A stretch of DNA of 64,000 nt from Thuidium tamariscinum (GCA_947034885.2 OX344756.2:15496098-15560097), one strand, 5' to 3'; positions 47,400-59,959 are shown, counted from the first letter of the stretch. Notes: generated by a model not told the origin, from the letters alone. Numbers and translations are program-made.

Positions 47400-48430
47400 T
47401 TTATGACTGCCAAATATGACTGCAGTGAGTCACAAAATGCAAGAATGTGACTCCAGCGAAAATCACTGTAGATGAGCGGGATGTGACTGAGATGAGTCAT
47501 GGTCGAGTCATTCACTTTGAGTCATATCACTGGTGAGTCATATTTGCAGTCATATGGATTTGGTAGTACAATAAACCTTTTTTAGATGTATTTTGCCAAC
47601 ATGGCGTACATGTTGACCATCTTTGGAGGCTTGACTTTTTCATAAGCTGCCCGGGCAAAATAGAAAAATCTTATGTGGAATGTGACTCGGCTCAATCATC
47701 TTGTGGCTGACATGGAATGTGACTACGATGAGTCATATTTTGAGTAATATAAAATGTGACTACAGTGAGTCATATTTTGAGCAATATGAAGTATGACTGA
47801 ATTGAGTCAAATTTTAAGTATTATGGTATATGACTAAAACGAGTCATCTTTTGAGTAATACAAGATGTGATTGTGCTAAGTCATATTTTGAGAAATATAA
47901 AGCATGACTCAATTCCGTCATATTTTAAGTACCAGTAATGTGACTACAATGAGTCATATTCTCAGTAATATCAAATATGACTATGGTGAGTCTTCTTTTA
48001 AATAATATGTGCAATACTTATAATGAGTCATTCTTCGAGTAATATGAAAAGTGACTGCAATGAGTGACAATTCAATGCATGTGGAATTTGAGTGCCATGA
48101 GTCATATTCTTACTATTGCGGTTAATGACTAAGATGAGTTACATCTTCAGTAGCAAAAAATATGACTACAGTGAGTTGTTTTGTTAGGAATATGAAATAT
48201 GCCTACAGTGCTTTCGCCATTTTTTGAGTCATATGGATTATGATTACGGTGAATCATATAATAAATGACCCAAAATATGAAGGGTGAGTCATACAGTGCT
48301 CACTATGCATCACAAGTTCTGCAAGTCACATTTTCACTAGTGTTGATCATGAGTGCCACGAGTCATAATTTCTATGAAGACTATAACTACAACTAGTCAT
48401 ACATTATAATGACATGCAATATAACTATAC
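47400..48430. repeat. Left subterminal array of TGACT/AGTCA motifs
   Basis: About two dozen diverged units spaced roughly 40-45 bases apart, of the form TGTGACTACAGTGAGTCATA followed by TTTTGAGTAATATGAA. Each unit holds an inverted TGACT...AGTCA pair. In En/Spm the TNPA protein binds subterminal repeats; the same role is inferred here. Confidence 0.85.
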
Positions 48431-50399
48431 TGAGTCATTTCCTGGAAATATTGTCCTCACACATGAAGAATGTCATTTGCATTGTTTATTATTCATTACA
48501 ATCATTCTCTATACAATAGAAATTCACATTCTACAGAATCCAGTGCTCATTACTAGAGTACAAGTACGAATATTTTTATTAGTTCACATTGCGATGAAGA
48601 AAATTCTAAGAAATGACTGTCACTAAAACTTCATTCATTGCCAACTCCTTTTCTCTATTTGTAATGAGCATGACTAACAAACACTTTGAAGACATTCAAT
48701 GACAATTCCCTACTGTCTTCTCCATACAAATGTTAGCAATAAAATCATGTCATCAATTGATATGATCTTGAAAATCATTTTAACATCAACCATATACATG
48801 ATTGCAACAATGCTCTTGTTGAATACACAAAATATAAAATATACTTGATATGGAATTTTGAAACACACATTACACTCACACACTTAGCAAATACCTACAT
48901 ACTCATACTTCACCTTAGATTGAACTGCTCACTTCGAATCTTCATTTGTTCTTTCATTCACCCATGGGAGCTAGTGCTTCCATGGGCCACTTTGTGATGG
49001 ATTTCAGAGCATCACGCAAATGTACCACTGGTGGGTCATCATTGTTGTTGCCTTCAAATAGAAGAACATCTTCGGCTCCTGGAACAATAAACGTAATTGT
49101 AATAGAAACGTTTCCTTCCTCGATGAGACGTCCATGCAACGTAGCACCAGCGTGGTTCACGATCTCTCCATGCGCAATTATATTTGCTCCTTCTTTCTTA
49201 CTCTCATCCACACCGAAGACCTTCACCTTTGACCCAATGGCCAAAGGTTGAGGCTTTGCACTCACTGTGTTCTTCCTAACATTGATTGCTTTATTTCCAA
49301 CTTCATTTGGAACCTACATAAATCATTTCAATATGCATAGTTAGTTAACTAGAGGTAAACTTTGAACTCCTCAACTTTTCAACAGAACAGGAGGTTTAGG
49401 ATTACATACATGAGGCTCTACCTTGGAAGCTCCATTGATTGCCTTATCCAAAAACACAATACAATACTCAATGTCTGACGGGTTGCGTCCAAGAGCCCGA
49501 AAAGGACCAAGTATGGATTTCAAGAAGTTGTCATTCTCAGCTAGAGGATTCCATTTTGGAATGTGGAACACATTTGTGGTTGGTGAGCGAGATGTAGCGT
49601 TGGCATCACAATCAATTTGGAGCACCCGAGTTGAACCATGGCTAGGATCAACGACCATACTGAAAAAGTCTTCTAGATTTCTTGTTCCGCCACCAGTTTC
49701 ACGCCCCCACAAAAAGCACCACTTCATAGGGGTGTCCGCTGCTAGGAATTTCGCTACTTCCTGTAGAAGGGCCTCTCCAATTGGAGCCCATATTCCAACA
49801 TCAAAATGTGTATGCAGCATGGTCAAAAACACCCCACAGTCTGCCCTCTTCTTTATTTTCACCTTGAAATCCCTGTCATAATGGATTGGACCTGTTGGCC
49901 CCCACTCACAATTATCATGGAGTGGGCGGATGTCACATAGAAAATCTTTTACATTAAGTACGATGACTTTTTTACGAGCATCATACGAAATCTTCACAGG
50001 TGGAAACCTCAAACTCCTTGAAGTGTTCCTCTTCTTCGATGCCTTCCCTCTTCTAGCGGCTCCCGAATCCCGACTCGTTCTTGTATGCTTTCCCTCTTTG
50101 TCTTCAAAAGCAATTTGGGATTGGACTGCTCCTGACCCTTTTCCTTCCATCTACTTGGACATTAATAAGTCTTCATGAATTAGCACTTACATTAAAAACA
50201 GGCAAAGTAAATGCACAAAAAAATTACCAATTGTGAAAGAAGATATGCATACGCTTCTAAATCCAGTACATTGATTTATATAGAGTACGTTCTACCTACT
50301 TATCTGGACATGCTACAAAGCATAAAAAACCCTTCCCAAATATATTGCGGTAACACTCTTTGCAGCACCATGCATTCAAATATGACATGACCTATTTTC

Positions 50400-50935
50400 A
50401 TGAAGATGAACAATCCACTATCCCCCTTCAGAGAAGTTAATAAGACTGCCCCTACTAGCATTTACAAGAATATAACTATCCTCCAAGACTTTCATGAATA
50501 TATGACTTCTTCTATTCACATTCACAATAATATGACTCTTTGGAGTCACATTCCCCAAAAAATGACATCTTCTAGTCACATTCACAAGAATATGACTTTT
50601 TGTACTCAAATTCAAAAAAAAATGACATCTTCCAGTCACATTCACAAAAACATTACTTGTTCCAGTCACATTCAGAAAAACATGACTTGTTCTAGTCACA
50701 TTCACAACAACATGACTTGCTCCAGTCACATTCACAAAAAAATGACTCCGTCTAATCATTTTAAACATTCTATGTCTTCTTACAATCACATTGACAATAA
50801 TATGACTTATTCTAGGACAATTGACAAGACTATCACTTCCTCTATTCACATGGAAAAAAATGAAAGTTCCTTCAGTCACAGTGAGAAAAATATCATTGTG
50901 CCTAATCCTAAACATAAAGATATGACTAGCTGAAT
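50400..50935. repeat. Internal 30-bp tandem array in an intron of the TNPA-like gene
   Basis: About 16 units of roughly 30 bases, typified by AGTCACATTCACAAAAACAT then GACTTGTTCT, lie between exons 50150-49410 and 51562-51332. The open frame through the array (NMTSSSHIHK repeats) is a by-product of the 30-bp period. The AGTCA and TGACT cores match the subterminal arrays. Confidence 0.85.
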
Positions 50936-53659
50936 CATATTGGAAAATATATTAGTGCTTCTACATACAAAATTTAGAATGTGACTTCCGTGAATCCCGT
51001 ACTACTTTACTTCACTACCTCTAGTTACGGAACACCACAAGCGTTTGCCTCTATCCACATTTGTCACTTCTTAAGAGAAATGACAATGCATCTGCCCCTC
51101 AACTGAAAACAACACAAACTCTATTCATATCGTCCTCCCTTCTAATTAAAAGCTTAAACCCAAAACTACCTTTCACTCCATTCAGCATGTAACATACAAC
51201 TTTTGGCTTCACTTTTCCCTACAACTACTCCAGCAAATGCTCAGTCATCCTAGTATGCACTCATTCACTACAATGACACAAATCTAGTAAATAACTTTTT
51301 CATACCAATAAAGATTTAAATCATCATATACCTTTTTTGTTTCGTTGTTGACCTTCCTTGTCACTGATGGAGTGGAAGTGGATCCAATACCAGAGTCCAT
51401 CAAAAGTTTCTCTAGCTCTCCCTTCCTTCTCTTGGCATTCTTTTGACCTTTCTTTCCTTCAGCAGCACTCACTTCTTCTGAAGTTGCTTTTGCAATGGAT
51501 ATTGCATTTTCGCACTTCTCTGTTTCCCCAACCTTCTTGTGTACACCATGTTCTTGGACTTCCTGCAAAATGTCCACTGACCAGTTCACTCATTCTGTAG
51601 AATTACAAATCCATGGTCCAAGTTTTTCAATCACTTCCAATTCCAATTACCACCTTCTCATTGTGCAAACAAGCATGTATACAAGAAGTTGTCATATTAC
51701 CTTCACTGTTGCATCCACTACTAGAACTTCAGGTGTACTACGTGCATGCTGTTCATTGGCAACTTCGTATGTCCTCATTGTGTCAGAAGTGGTTACAATT
51801 CCAACTTCTTGTATAACTTCCTCATGGATTCCACCTTGTAGCCCCTTCAAGTCATATTTGGGAACTTCTGTCCCCCCTCCATTGCGATTACGGACCTCCA
51901 ACAACAGTTCTTTCACTAGGGCACTCATATCACTTAACTGTCCAGTGACAGAGTTCTTGAAATCATTAAGCTCGTTCCGCACCTCTTGTACACCTTTGCC
52001 TTTAGTCCTTGAACTTGCCACCGCTCCTTTTGAACTTGATGAGAGATTCTGCACGGACTTCTCTGTTCCTGCAAGCTCATCTTCGACTTCTGCATCTGTT
52101 GGGGGTCTACCCAGTTGAGTTGTCTATAGCATCAACAAATACAACTTCTTCGTTCAGTAGACCAAATATTATAATTTTACACATATAAACTATTCAAGTG
52201 TTATTTAAAATTGATTGACTACAACTAATACTAACACAAATGCCCAAGTGTGACTGCCAGTACTATCATCAGTGATATAATAAAGAAATGTACTTTCACA
52301 GTCACATATTACTAGTAACAGTGATGTTATACTCCTAATTTGATTTCAAATTGTCACATGATTACGTTCCTGAAGAGTGCACACTCTTCCAAAAAAGGAC
52401 TTCACTGTAATTAATAATTCTTCCATGTTCGGTTCCCTTGTCTTTGGCAAAGCATCCTACTTGTCTTCCTTCATCTTTTGTACTTCCTAGTGAATTACAA
52501 GAAAGCTTTATTGTCAAGGTTCATTAGAATGAGGGCATTGTCTGTTCCCAAAGAAGCTTTTCTGTACAATAGTCACTTTGTCACATGTACAGTCATATAA
52601 ATTCAAAAATGTCAATGAAGTGCCGAAATGACTTACTAGGCGTGCTATAACTTCGTCCTCAGATTGTCCAATGTAGGTCACAATTTGCAGACTTTGTCGA
52701 GCTGCCTTCATCTGTTCAAAGTATGCAATCTTATCGGTCCTCTTTATTAGGTCTTTGAAGTTCTCCACATGATGATGCTTCACATACGAAGGTAGAGGTT
52801 TATCAGCCTCTATCAACTTCTTCATATTTGCCCTTCTTGTTTGCATTTGCTGTCGTAGTATTCGAAAGAAGACATCATCTGGGACTTTACCTGGGCCACC
52901 GCGGTACTCGAATACTGCTGCCATTTTCTCCTTTATGTTCATCAGTAAAGATCGGGGATGTAAATCAAAATCATCAACACTCCAATCTAAATCTCGAGAG
53001 TATCCACGGAACTTAGTTAGCCAATCAGGACGATGCACTCCAATCGGACGTCCAAAAGCATTGAGCTCAACCCAATCCCTTTGGTCCACCTTCCCTGCAG
53101 TTGTCTTCACTTGCTTTTCCTTCAATTCCTTGTCACGGCTACTACTGCCTTGAACATTGTGGACCTCCTTGCCTGTTGTTTTGTCCAGCTTCTACATCTT
53201 CTCCCGTAGTTGCTTTGGATTTGCACCACTCTGAGCCATCCTCTTCAAAATCTTCAGCTCCCGCAACTCCAACTCATCCACAACATCAGTATAGTTTTCC
53301 TCACTTGGAGCACCTTCACTACCTCCGTCATTCAAGTCATCTTCATTGTCTTCTTCCACCTCTTCCCCAACAATTGTGTCCTCCGTGCTTTGGGAACATT
53401 TTTCTTCTTCTACATTGTCTGTGAACTCCATACCCTTCTTCAATGTCATCTTCTGCTTCCTCGAAGTATCTCTGGGCCACAATCTTGGTTGAATACCTTG
53501 ATATTGAATCCTCTACAATCAACAATAGAGTTAAAAACTCCAATTTCCATTAACTATAATCAAATGCTTGCCATACTCGCTAAAGCTTTGGAGTAATACA
53601 TACCCATAAAACGAAGAGCCCAAACACAATTCAACACCAGACTTTCATTTGCATACTAC

Positions 53660-53850
53660 TCAAAGTTGTATGACTATTTCCAGTCACAATCCCTTTTCTG
53701 TGACTGCAAAGAGTCAAAAAATCCATTATGCGACTAAGTAGAATCACTATTCTTTTATTATTACCAATACCCACTACAATTCATTTATTGTCACTGCATG
53801 CAATTACAATTCATGTTCTATGACTGAAATCAATTACAAATGATCATCAA
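53660..53850. repeat. Small cluster of TGACT/AGTCA motifs in another intron
   Basis: Loose motifs such as TATGACTATTTCCAGTCACA and TGTGACTGCAAAGAGTCA lie between exons ending 53947 and starting 53512. A few more lie at 52245-52330. Confidence 0.6.
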
Positions 53851-54450
53851 TTCATAAGACAAACTGTGCCCCTGTATTTGTTGTTCATGACAATTGTAGT
53901 GTCACTAATCCACTACAAATAACAACTGCAATGAACATGAACAAACCTTTCTGTTACACTTGTTATCTTCAAATCTTTGGTCTTCTACTTCTCCTTTGCT
54001 TGAAAGTAAGACACCAAAATGGTGTAATGTAGAATTTGCCTTGCTTGTCTTTGACCGTGTGGACCTCCGCACTACATTACTAGCAATGCCATTGTTGTTG
54101 CCTCTCCCAAAATGTATTGGTGTTGTCTTCTTTTTAGAAGGCAATGTGTGCCTGCTTCCCATTCCCAAGCGCACACCTCCATAGTTCATTACAAGTCACT
54201 TCTACTAGTTTAAGAACATGAACATAAAAAAAAGAATTTGTGGGAGATCAACACTTGCAGGTTGTCTAAAGAAGCCTCCATTTGTATTGACCTAGTTGCT
54301 AATGACAGAGAAGACAGCATCATACCTTTCTTGTCCTAAGTTTGTCAATTCTGCCGCAATTTCCAGCAAGCCTAATTCACTCAATTTCTGTGAGTTTGTT
54401 TCAATGTTTAGCTTTCTCAACCTCTCGTACTCAGTGATCTCGGAATCCAT

Positions 54451-55795
54451 TCTACTCCATTGATGGGGAGCAATTCAATGTGATAGATGATCCTGTAGCA
54501 CTTGACGTTAAAATGAACAACAAAATTTACTGGAGAATATGGACCCGAATTATTAATGCAATTGTGGATTTCAACAACTAAGATAAACTACAATCTTCAC
54601 AATTATATAGAGATGTCACGAATATTGACTAAGAGAAGACAACCAATGTCACTGACAATTGCAACAGTAATTAAAAAATTAGTTCTTCACAATGAAGACT
54701 ACTATTATATGAAGAGGTCAGGTACAATAGAGCCCAACTAATCTTATCTTTCTTAATTCAACTATGTTTCGTGAATTGAATCTTCATTATTTAATATTCA
54801 ATGTACAGCAATTGAGAATATTTAGTTCATTGTAGCTATACTTCTGCTTCGATATGGAATTGCAAGCTCAACATGAGAGAAGGCTTCACAGAATCTTCCT
54901 ACATGATACTATACTGAAGGCATACTTTCAAAAACTTATTTCACCAAAACTAAATGAAGCCTTATTGCGATTGACGCTAGTAATATATTTTATAATTTGA
55001 TCTAAATAATCTTGAGTTTTGTAGCCAAACTCAAAGCTTCACAATCAACTTTCCAATCCAGTAATTAGACTTAACAAGCAAGGCTTTCCAACATCATACT
55101 CTTCATATGGGAATGATTTTATATTATTAGTTTTATTTTTTTTAAATACATGGACAATATTATTTTTCATTCTTCATCATTCATGAAGATCTTTCTGAGA
55201 TTTCAATTTCTTTTCATCAATGTCTTCTAAGACATACCATATAAAAATTTCAATAGATGTTGTATTTATTTTATTTTTGAATTAATTTTTATTGAATTTG
55301 ACTTAAGCATAGGATATGACATCATAAAGTTATTAGGTAGGAAGTGTTTGAACATGATGATGACCATAGAAGACCTCTTCATCAAATTCAATAATGAACT
55401 TCAAAAACAAATCTTAGAGCACTACACTTTACAAAATTGGCAACCACAAAAACAAGCGACAAATGATTAAAGTCTACATGCTTGATGTTTTCTCTCCATT
55501 TCTGAGATTGTACGCAATTTTAAACAACATGCCAACTTCTTGTGCATTTCATAAGTTTTCAAAGACAGCTACATGAATAATACAACTGAACATTCATTTC
55601 ATACTACAGAATAAAATAATGCAAGACGACATGGAAGTTCAGGCAACTCACAATTCAAAAGGATCTTTCTCAAGTGAGGATCATCGATTCCATAAGCCTT
55701 CAATGATTTGCCCACCACTTTGTATTGAACTACTATATTGATTAAGGTAAATACAATGAAGCTGCAAGAAACACAAACAACAATTATTAAACCAC
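54451..55795. other. AT-rich interior of the CACTA element
   Basis: No recognisable coding region between the first TNPA-like exon and the 22-bp-unit repeat. The first few hundred bases may hold the TNPA-like promoter. Confidence 0.4.
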
Positions 55796-56030
55796 TATGG
55801 TCAATTTTGTTGAAAAGACAGTATTTCAATAAAATGGCATGATATTCCATTAAAATGGCACAACTTCACTTAAAAAATTTAGCACAATTTATTCCTATAC
55901 CTCTATGCTTGTATACCAAAATGGTACACGAAATACGTCAAAATAACATTAAATTTGTCATGGTGGCACTTGCAATATGTGAAAATGGCACTCAAAATAC
56001 CGCCACTTTAATTTAAGTGACCACAGTTCA
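55796..56030. repeat. AATGGCAC repeat block, copy 1
   Basis: Diverged about 22-bp units around AATGGCAC and GAATATGTCA, in the same order and orientation as 63749-64000. Shared anchors include TATGGTCAATTT, CAATAAAATGGCAT and AATACCGC. Confidence 0.75.
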
Positions 56031-57258
56031 ATTTCATTTTCGAAGGCCTCCCTTGACCTTTTCTTCAAAGGACTTTTGACTTTTTGGACACAATTAATTA
56101 GAAATTTGAAAACATGGACCTCTCTTACAACAAGACCACCCAAGAACTCACTTGCATGTCTAAAACTCCTGTAATCCAAGAAATTAGAACCCTTTGTAAA
56201 GGTTTCACGTGACAAAAATCAACTGAAGCTTGTAAGCGATACGTCTTGCATAAACCTCTAATTCCCTGGTTGTCAGCAACAAAAACAAATCCGAGCAAAA
56301 GGGCATCCACTAGCCATATCTCCTTACTTTGAACATACCTAGAGCAGTGCTACTTTCAACTGCGTAGCAATGGCATAGAGCTTGACAATTACATCACTAG
56401 CATTCGCCTGCACACGCAACCAAATTTTTTTTTCTTCAATCAGTCTCAAGGCATTTGAAAGTACTTCCACTTCACCCTCGAGCGCTTCGACGTCGACTTT
56501 CTGAACAATAAATAGATTTAGGTCCTTGTTTCTGTCTCATTTCTACTTAGATGGAAGTCAACTTAATTTTTGGAAATCAGTACTTCTTGAAGTTCTTATC
56601 CTATCCATCGGTTGGAATATGTGTTACTAGAATATATTCATTTCTATAATTTCAAATGTGGAAGTACGTGAAGTGGTGAATTTGTATTCACTTCAGTTCT
56701 AAAGTAGATGTGCAAAAATGAGGTCAAATACACGAAAGTCACAAAAATTCCAAAAACTCACTATATGAAAAGAACCTCATTTCAAATCCATTCCAACTTC
56801 CTTCACTTAAAACATGATAATATTGTACTTGTAATTGAATTTAAAAGGAATTCTAATATTCTCTTTTCAAAATTTATAGAAGAAGATTGGTGTTAGCATT
56901 AATAGGTGTTAGCATTAATAGATTGTCGTGGATCTACATTTCTAAGGTAAAGAACTGACATCATTCTAAAATCTCCCAAAACAAACAACAGCAAGAGAGC
57001 ACGTCCCAACCTCCTCACGAATCAAATACTACACATCAAAACTATCAGAAGCATGCACATGACGCTTCAAATTCCGCAGTTTCAAACCCGCTATCTGGGG
57101 ACATACACCAAGTGGTGGAAGGAAAAAAATAAATAGGGAAGTCAATGACTTCCCCATTTATGACTGTTGGGTGGGATCGGGACTTCGGTGGATTTGGGAG
57201 TGGAATCTAGAGTGAGGTCTGGTCTTGGCGCACGGAGGCAGATCATGGCCCAAGTGGA
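56031..57258. other. Unassigned interior DNA of the CACTA element
   Basis: A minus-strand stretch at about 56360-56510 reads as a helical fragment (VDVEALEGEVEVLSNALRLI) between plausible splice sites and could be another captured exon; I do not recognise it. The rest shows nothing definite. Confidence 0.3.
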
Positions 57259-57648
57259 TCAACGGGGTTCAGGACTGCCATCACTCAGCATTTCTTCCGC
57301 ACTATTCACAGCAGCCGTTGAAGAGTTAACGATGACATCCTCGGTCTCCGAATCGTTGCCCTCTTCGACATTCATTTTAGCAGCAGGCTCGGAATTGGAA
57401 GCAATCAAAGCATCATGAAAGTTTTTGTAGATTCCACACTCATGATGCTTACAAAAGCTTCGGTACTGGTACTCCATTCCGCAACACCAATTCCCACCCA
57501 TGTGCTCCATGTCTCCTAATCCTTGATAAATCTTCACTGGCCCTTGGCTAACGACAAGTGATGTCAACCTAGGGCTTCTGGAGTTCAGCTTCATTCTGTT
57601 AGATTGGGCCTCAATCTCTCCGTCGTTCAACATGTCTATATCCAGCAA
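57259..57648 (-). CDS. Unrecognised Cys/His-containing ORF inside the CACTA element
   Basis: A 129-codon ORF with higher GC content than its surroundings. It contains GNWCCGMEYQYRSFCKHHEC, followed by an acidic Ser/Glu-rich tail ending SDGSPEPR. The Cys/His cluster looks like a zinc-binding site, but I cannot name a family. It may be an exon of a captured host gene or part of a transposon gene; the true start is unknown because an upstream exon is possible. Confidence 0.35.
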   Translation of the reverse strand: MLDIDMLNDGEIEAQSNRMKLNSRSPRLTSLVVSQGPVKIYQGLGDMEHMGGNWCCGMEYQYRSFCKHHECGIYKNFHDALIASNSEPAAKMNVEEGNDSETEDVIVNSSTAAVNSAEEMLSDGSPEPR

Positions 57649-57879
57649 TTTACATCAGAAGCTTCAGCAGGTGGACAGTCAGCCTCTACATTTAGTTTCC
57701 CCTCCCTACGATGACGACGAAACAGAAGCCTACATGAAGAGAAGTTCCATGGTACATTATCGAAACACTGCCAAAAGGACACAAATGGGATTTGCTCTGA
57801 ACCCCCCGATCTAGCCGCTATAACATCCTCCTTCCCTCCGTTGCCCATGACTTGAATCCAATACTTTTTTGGGACTGTG

Positions 57880-58500
57880 GTTGGATCGCAGCACAGGGAG
57901 CAGGTTTCGGGACTGGGATTTGGACGTGACGCACGGAGCAGGTTTCGGGACTGAGGCTTGCATCGCAGCACATCATCAATATTAAGCTCGGTGATATCAT
58001 CCCTGCCGATGCACGTCTTCTCACAGGTGATCCGTTGAAGATTGATCAGGTATCAATCGTCTCAATTGACTCCTTGGTTATATCAATCGTCTTTTGGCTT
58101 TGGGGTACGGAGTGTAGTACGTACTTCAGTTTACTAAGCAGTTTGGATATGCAATTTTGTTCCGTACCTTGTAATCCTGCTGCTATTATTTGAACACTCT
58201 AGCAACAGATAATAAGGGCAGATGGAGCCAGGTTTCAGGACTCAGGCTGGATCGACGCTGACGGAGCCAGGTTTCCTGATTAAGGTTCGGTCGCAGCGCA
58301 AGAAGCCAGGTTTTGGGAATGAGAAGCACACGGAGCAGGTTTCGGGAGTAAGGTTCGGACGTGGCACACGGAGCAGGCTTTGGGATTGAGGCTTCCGTCG
58401 CAGCAGATGGAGCCATGTTTCGGGACTAAGGTTGGGTCGCAGGTGACGGAGCCAGGTTCTGTGACTAAGGTTTGGTCGTGACTGAGGTTTGGTTGATGGA
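57880..58500. repeat. GC-rich minisatellite in two blocks flanking the H+-ATPase exon
   Basis: Units of about 40-50 bases built on GGAGCCAGGTTTCGGGACT and AAGGTTGGGTCGCAG occur at about 57880-57968 (two units) and 58217-58500 (six or seven). Composition is far from the AT-rich surroundings. The minus strand reads RPNLSPETWL repeats, but no long frame is kept. Confidence 0.75.
57969..58049 (+). pseudogene. Captured exon fragment of a plasma-membrane H+-ATPase (P3A type)
   Basis: Twenty-seven codons read [18 protein letters not shown] then TGDPLKIDQ, the actuator-domain segment of plant AHA-type proton pumps, where most residues are invariant. It is preceded by a cgcag acceptor and followed by a gtatca donor, so it looks like one whole exon with its splice sites. 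No neighbouring pump exons are recognised nearby. It lies inside the CACTA element and is best read as gene capture. Confidence 0.9.
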
Positions 58501-59875
58501 AGACCAGACAAACTAATTCAAAACTGGGTAAATACTGAAAATCAAGAATTACAATTCACTTACTTGTCTTGGAAGCTTGCCTCAACGTTCACAGGCACGT
58601 CTCCTTCCTTCAAAATGTGCTAATGAAATTCCTCACCTGCGTTCAAGCCACGGAAGTGGACTGAGATTAGTGACGCAATGAACAACATCACATATCGTCA
58701 AATGAAGAAGGAACAGCTAATGTTTCACATTCACTTCTTCGGCAGTGGGTACCTAGACGTCAGCAATTTTGAATTCCTGTTTGCGAAAATGAGAAGGAAC
58801 AGCTTCTCAAGAACAAAAGCGTCGAAGACGAAGGGCCGGGTTCGCAACAAGCGTTGGCACGAAGATGCAGCAACTGAAGGAAAGAACTCTCGGTTGCTGA
58901 TAGCCGTCTTTGCAACTAGCGGTGGCACGATGACTTTGGACTCACTGACTGTGAGTGGGACCCAACAACAAGAAAAAGCAGCTCATGAGTCGGAGCTCCG
59001 TAAGTCGCACTTGCCTAGATTTAGAACTGACTGCCACTGAACTGCTACTCTTAATTCTTCTGAAGACTAAAGTGTTCTATTATTGGCGGACGCCCATCAC
59101 CTGTCATCAATGTCGACTCTTTTTTTGCCTACCCTGCCGTCAAACGAAGTTCCATGCAAGCTCCGCGCATGACCTGTAGATCCGTAATGTTGAGCCTTCC
59201 AGATGAGACGATTCAGCGGCTAGAACAGACGTTCCGTATTGCAAGTGCTGGCCCTCTTCTTTCATGATGTGGCCGTGGCCGTGGCTGTGACCTGTCAAGC
59301 TCATTCGCTCGCACTGTAATATTAGTTCTTTTTGTTCAGCTTTGGGGGCGGACATTATAGAGAACGTTTTATCAGCATTGGAAAGATTAGTGAAGGGGAC
59401 CAACTCATTGCGATTGCGACGAATTATACAGCTGTTCCGGTGTTTCAACCTAGGAGGCTAGAAGTTGAACCATCCCCATGTGATCGACGAACGCAGGTAC
59501 TGCACCTGCTCCGGACACTTGTGAGCGTTGAGTTGCTACCTCGTTAACTGTCGTTCTGATTACCTCTGACTAGCAATTCGAAACTAACTGCAGGTTCTCT
59601 CTTCTTGGCGGTTGTTCGTGTGCAGTCTAGCTTCAAGGCTTTCAAGCCCACTGGAGCTGTGCGGACTGACTATGTGAAGCAGCTTTCATCCGAGTCACCT
59701 GTCCTTGTATTATGGATACAAGTATTTGTTGATCAGCACATTCTTGCAAGTACTACCTCTTTTCTTCATATTTCGCTTCTCCGCAGGCTCTTTCAACCGT
59801 TGTGGAAACTACTGTAGAAGGCAGTCCTCTTGATTGAGACGCAAAGATTTTACAGTCCTTTGGGACTATGTGCAG
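58501..59875. other. Unassigned plus-strand exon-like fragments
   Basis: Several short open stretches between plausible acceptors and donors are coherent but unrecognised: about 59340-59499 (SFGGGHYRERFISIGKISEG) and about 59627-59727 (SSFKAFKPTGAVRTDYVKQL). A 120-codon ORF at 58678-59040 has no recognised domain. They may be more captured exons. Confidence 0.35.
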
Positions 59876-59959
59876 ATGTTTCCTCCCGCTAAAGTGCTGC
59901 AATGTCTAGAAGCTAATGAAAAACCTCGCCCAACATCCTTGAGAACTGAAACCCTGAAG
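59876..59959 (+). pseudogene. Captured exon of NOP2/NSUN1 rRNA cytosine methyltransferase
   Basis: Twenty-eight codons read MFPPAKVLQCLEANEKPRPT then SLRTETLK, which matches the segment before the methyltransferase core of plant NOP2 (EANEKPRPTSLRTNTLK is the usual form). It is bounded by tgcag and gtatgt. No other NOP2 exon is recognised downstream, so it cannot make the enzyme. Like the H+-ATPase exon it lies inside the CACTA element and on the same strand. Confidence 0.88.

Larger units (their letters stand above)
48954..54450 (-). pseudogene. CACTA TNPA-like protein gene with an in-frame stop
   Basis: Read right to left: exon 54450-54326 (MDSEITEYERLRKLNIETN), a second ending 53947 (start uncertain), then 53512-52637, 52123-51701, 51562-51332, 50150-49410 and 49313-48954 (TGA). 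The last five join in phase 0. About 1000 residues in all. The first exon has the YERLRKLNIE...LGLLEIA opening common in plant En/Spm accessory proteins. TQLGRPPTDAEV in exon 4 recalls the GREPT motif of Transposase_24. The final exon (KVKVFGVDESKK, GATLHGRL, ALKSITKWPME) resembles DUF8039. The 247-residue exon 50150-49410 is unfamiliar. Exon 3 carries TAG at 53192-53194 in otherwise open frame (REKM-stop-KLDKTTGK), and I could not join exons 1 and 2 in frame. It is probably a recently inactivated copy; a nuclear DNA-binding role is inferred from the family. Confidence 0.7.

Noticed and set aside
49423..49881. 152-codon plus-strand ORF
   Set aside because: Antisense shadow of the TNPA-like exon 50150-49410.
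50400..50933. 177-codon ORF of HIHKNMT-type repeats
   Set aside because: The frame stays open only because the 30-bp DNA unit is a multiple of three. The opposite strand is open too, and the array sits in an intron of the TNPA-like gene.
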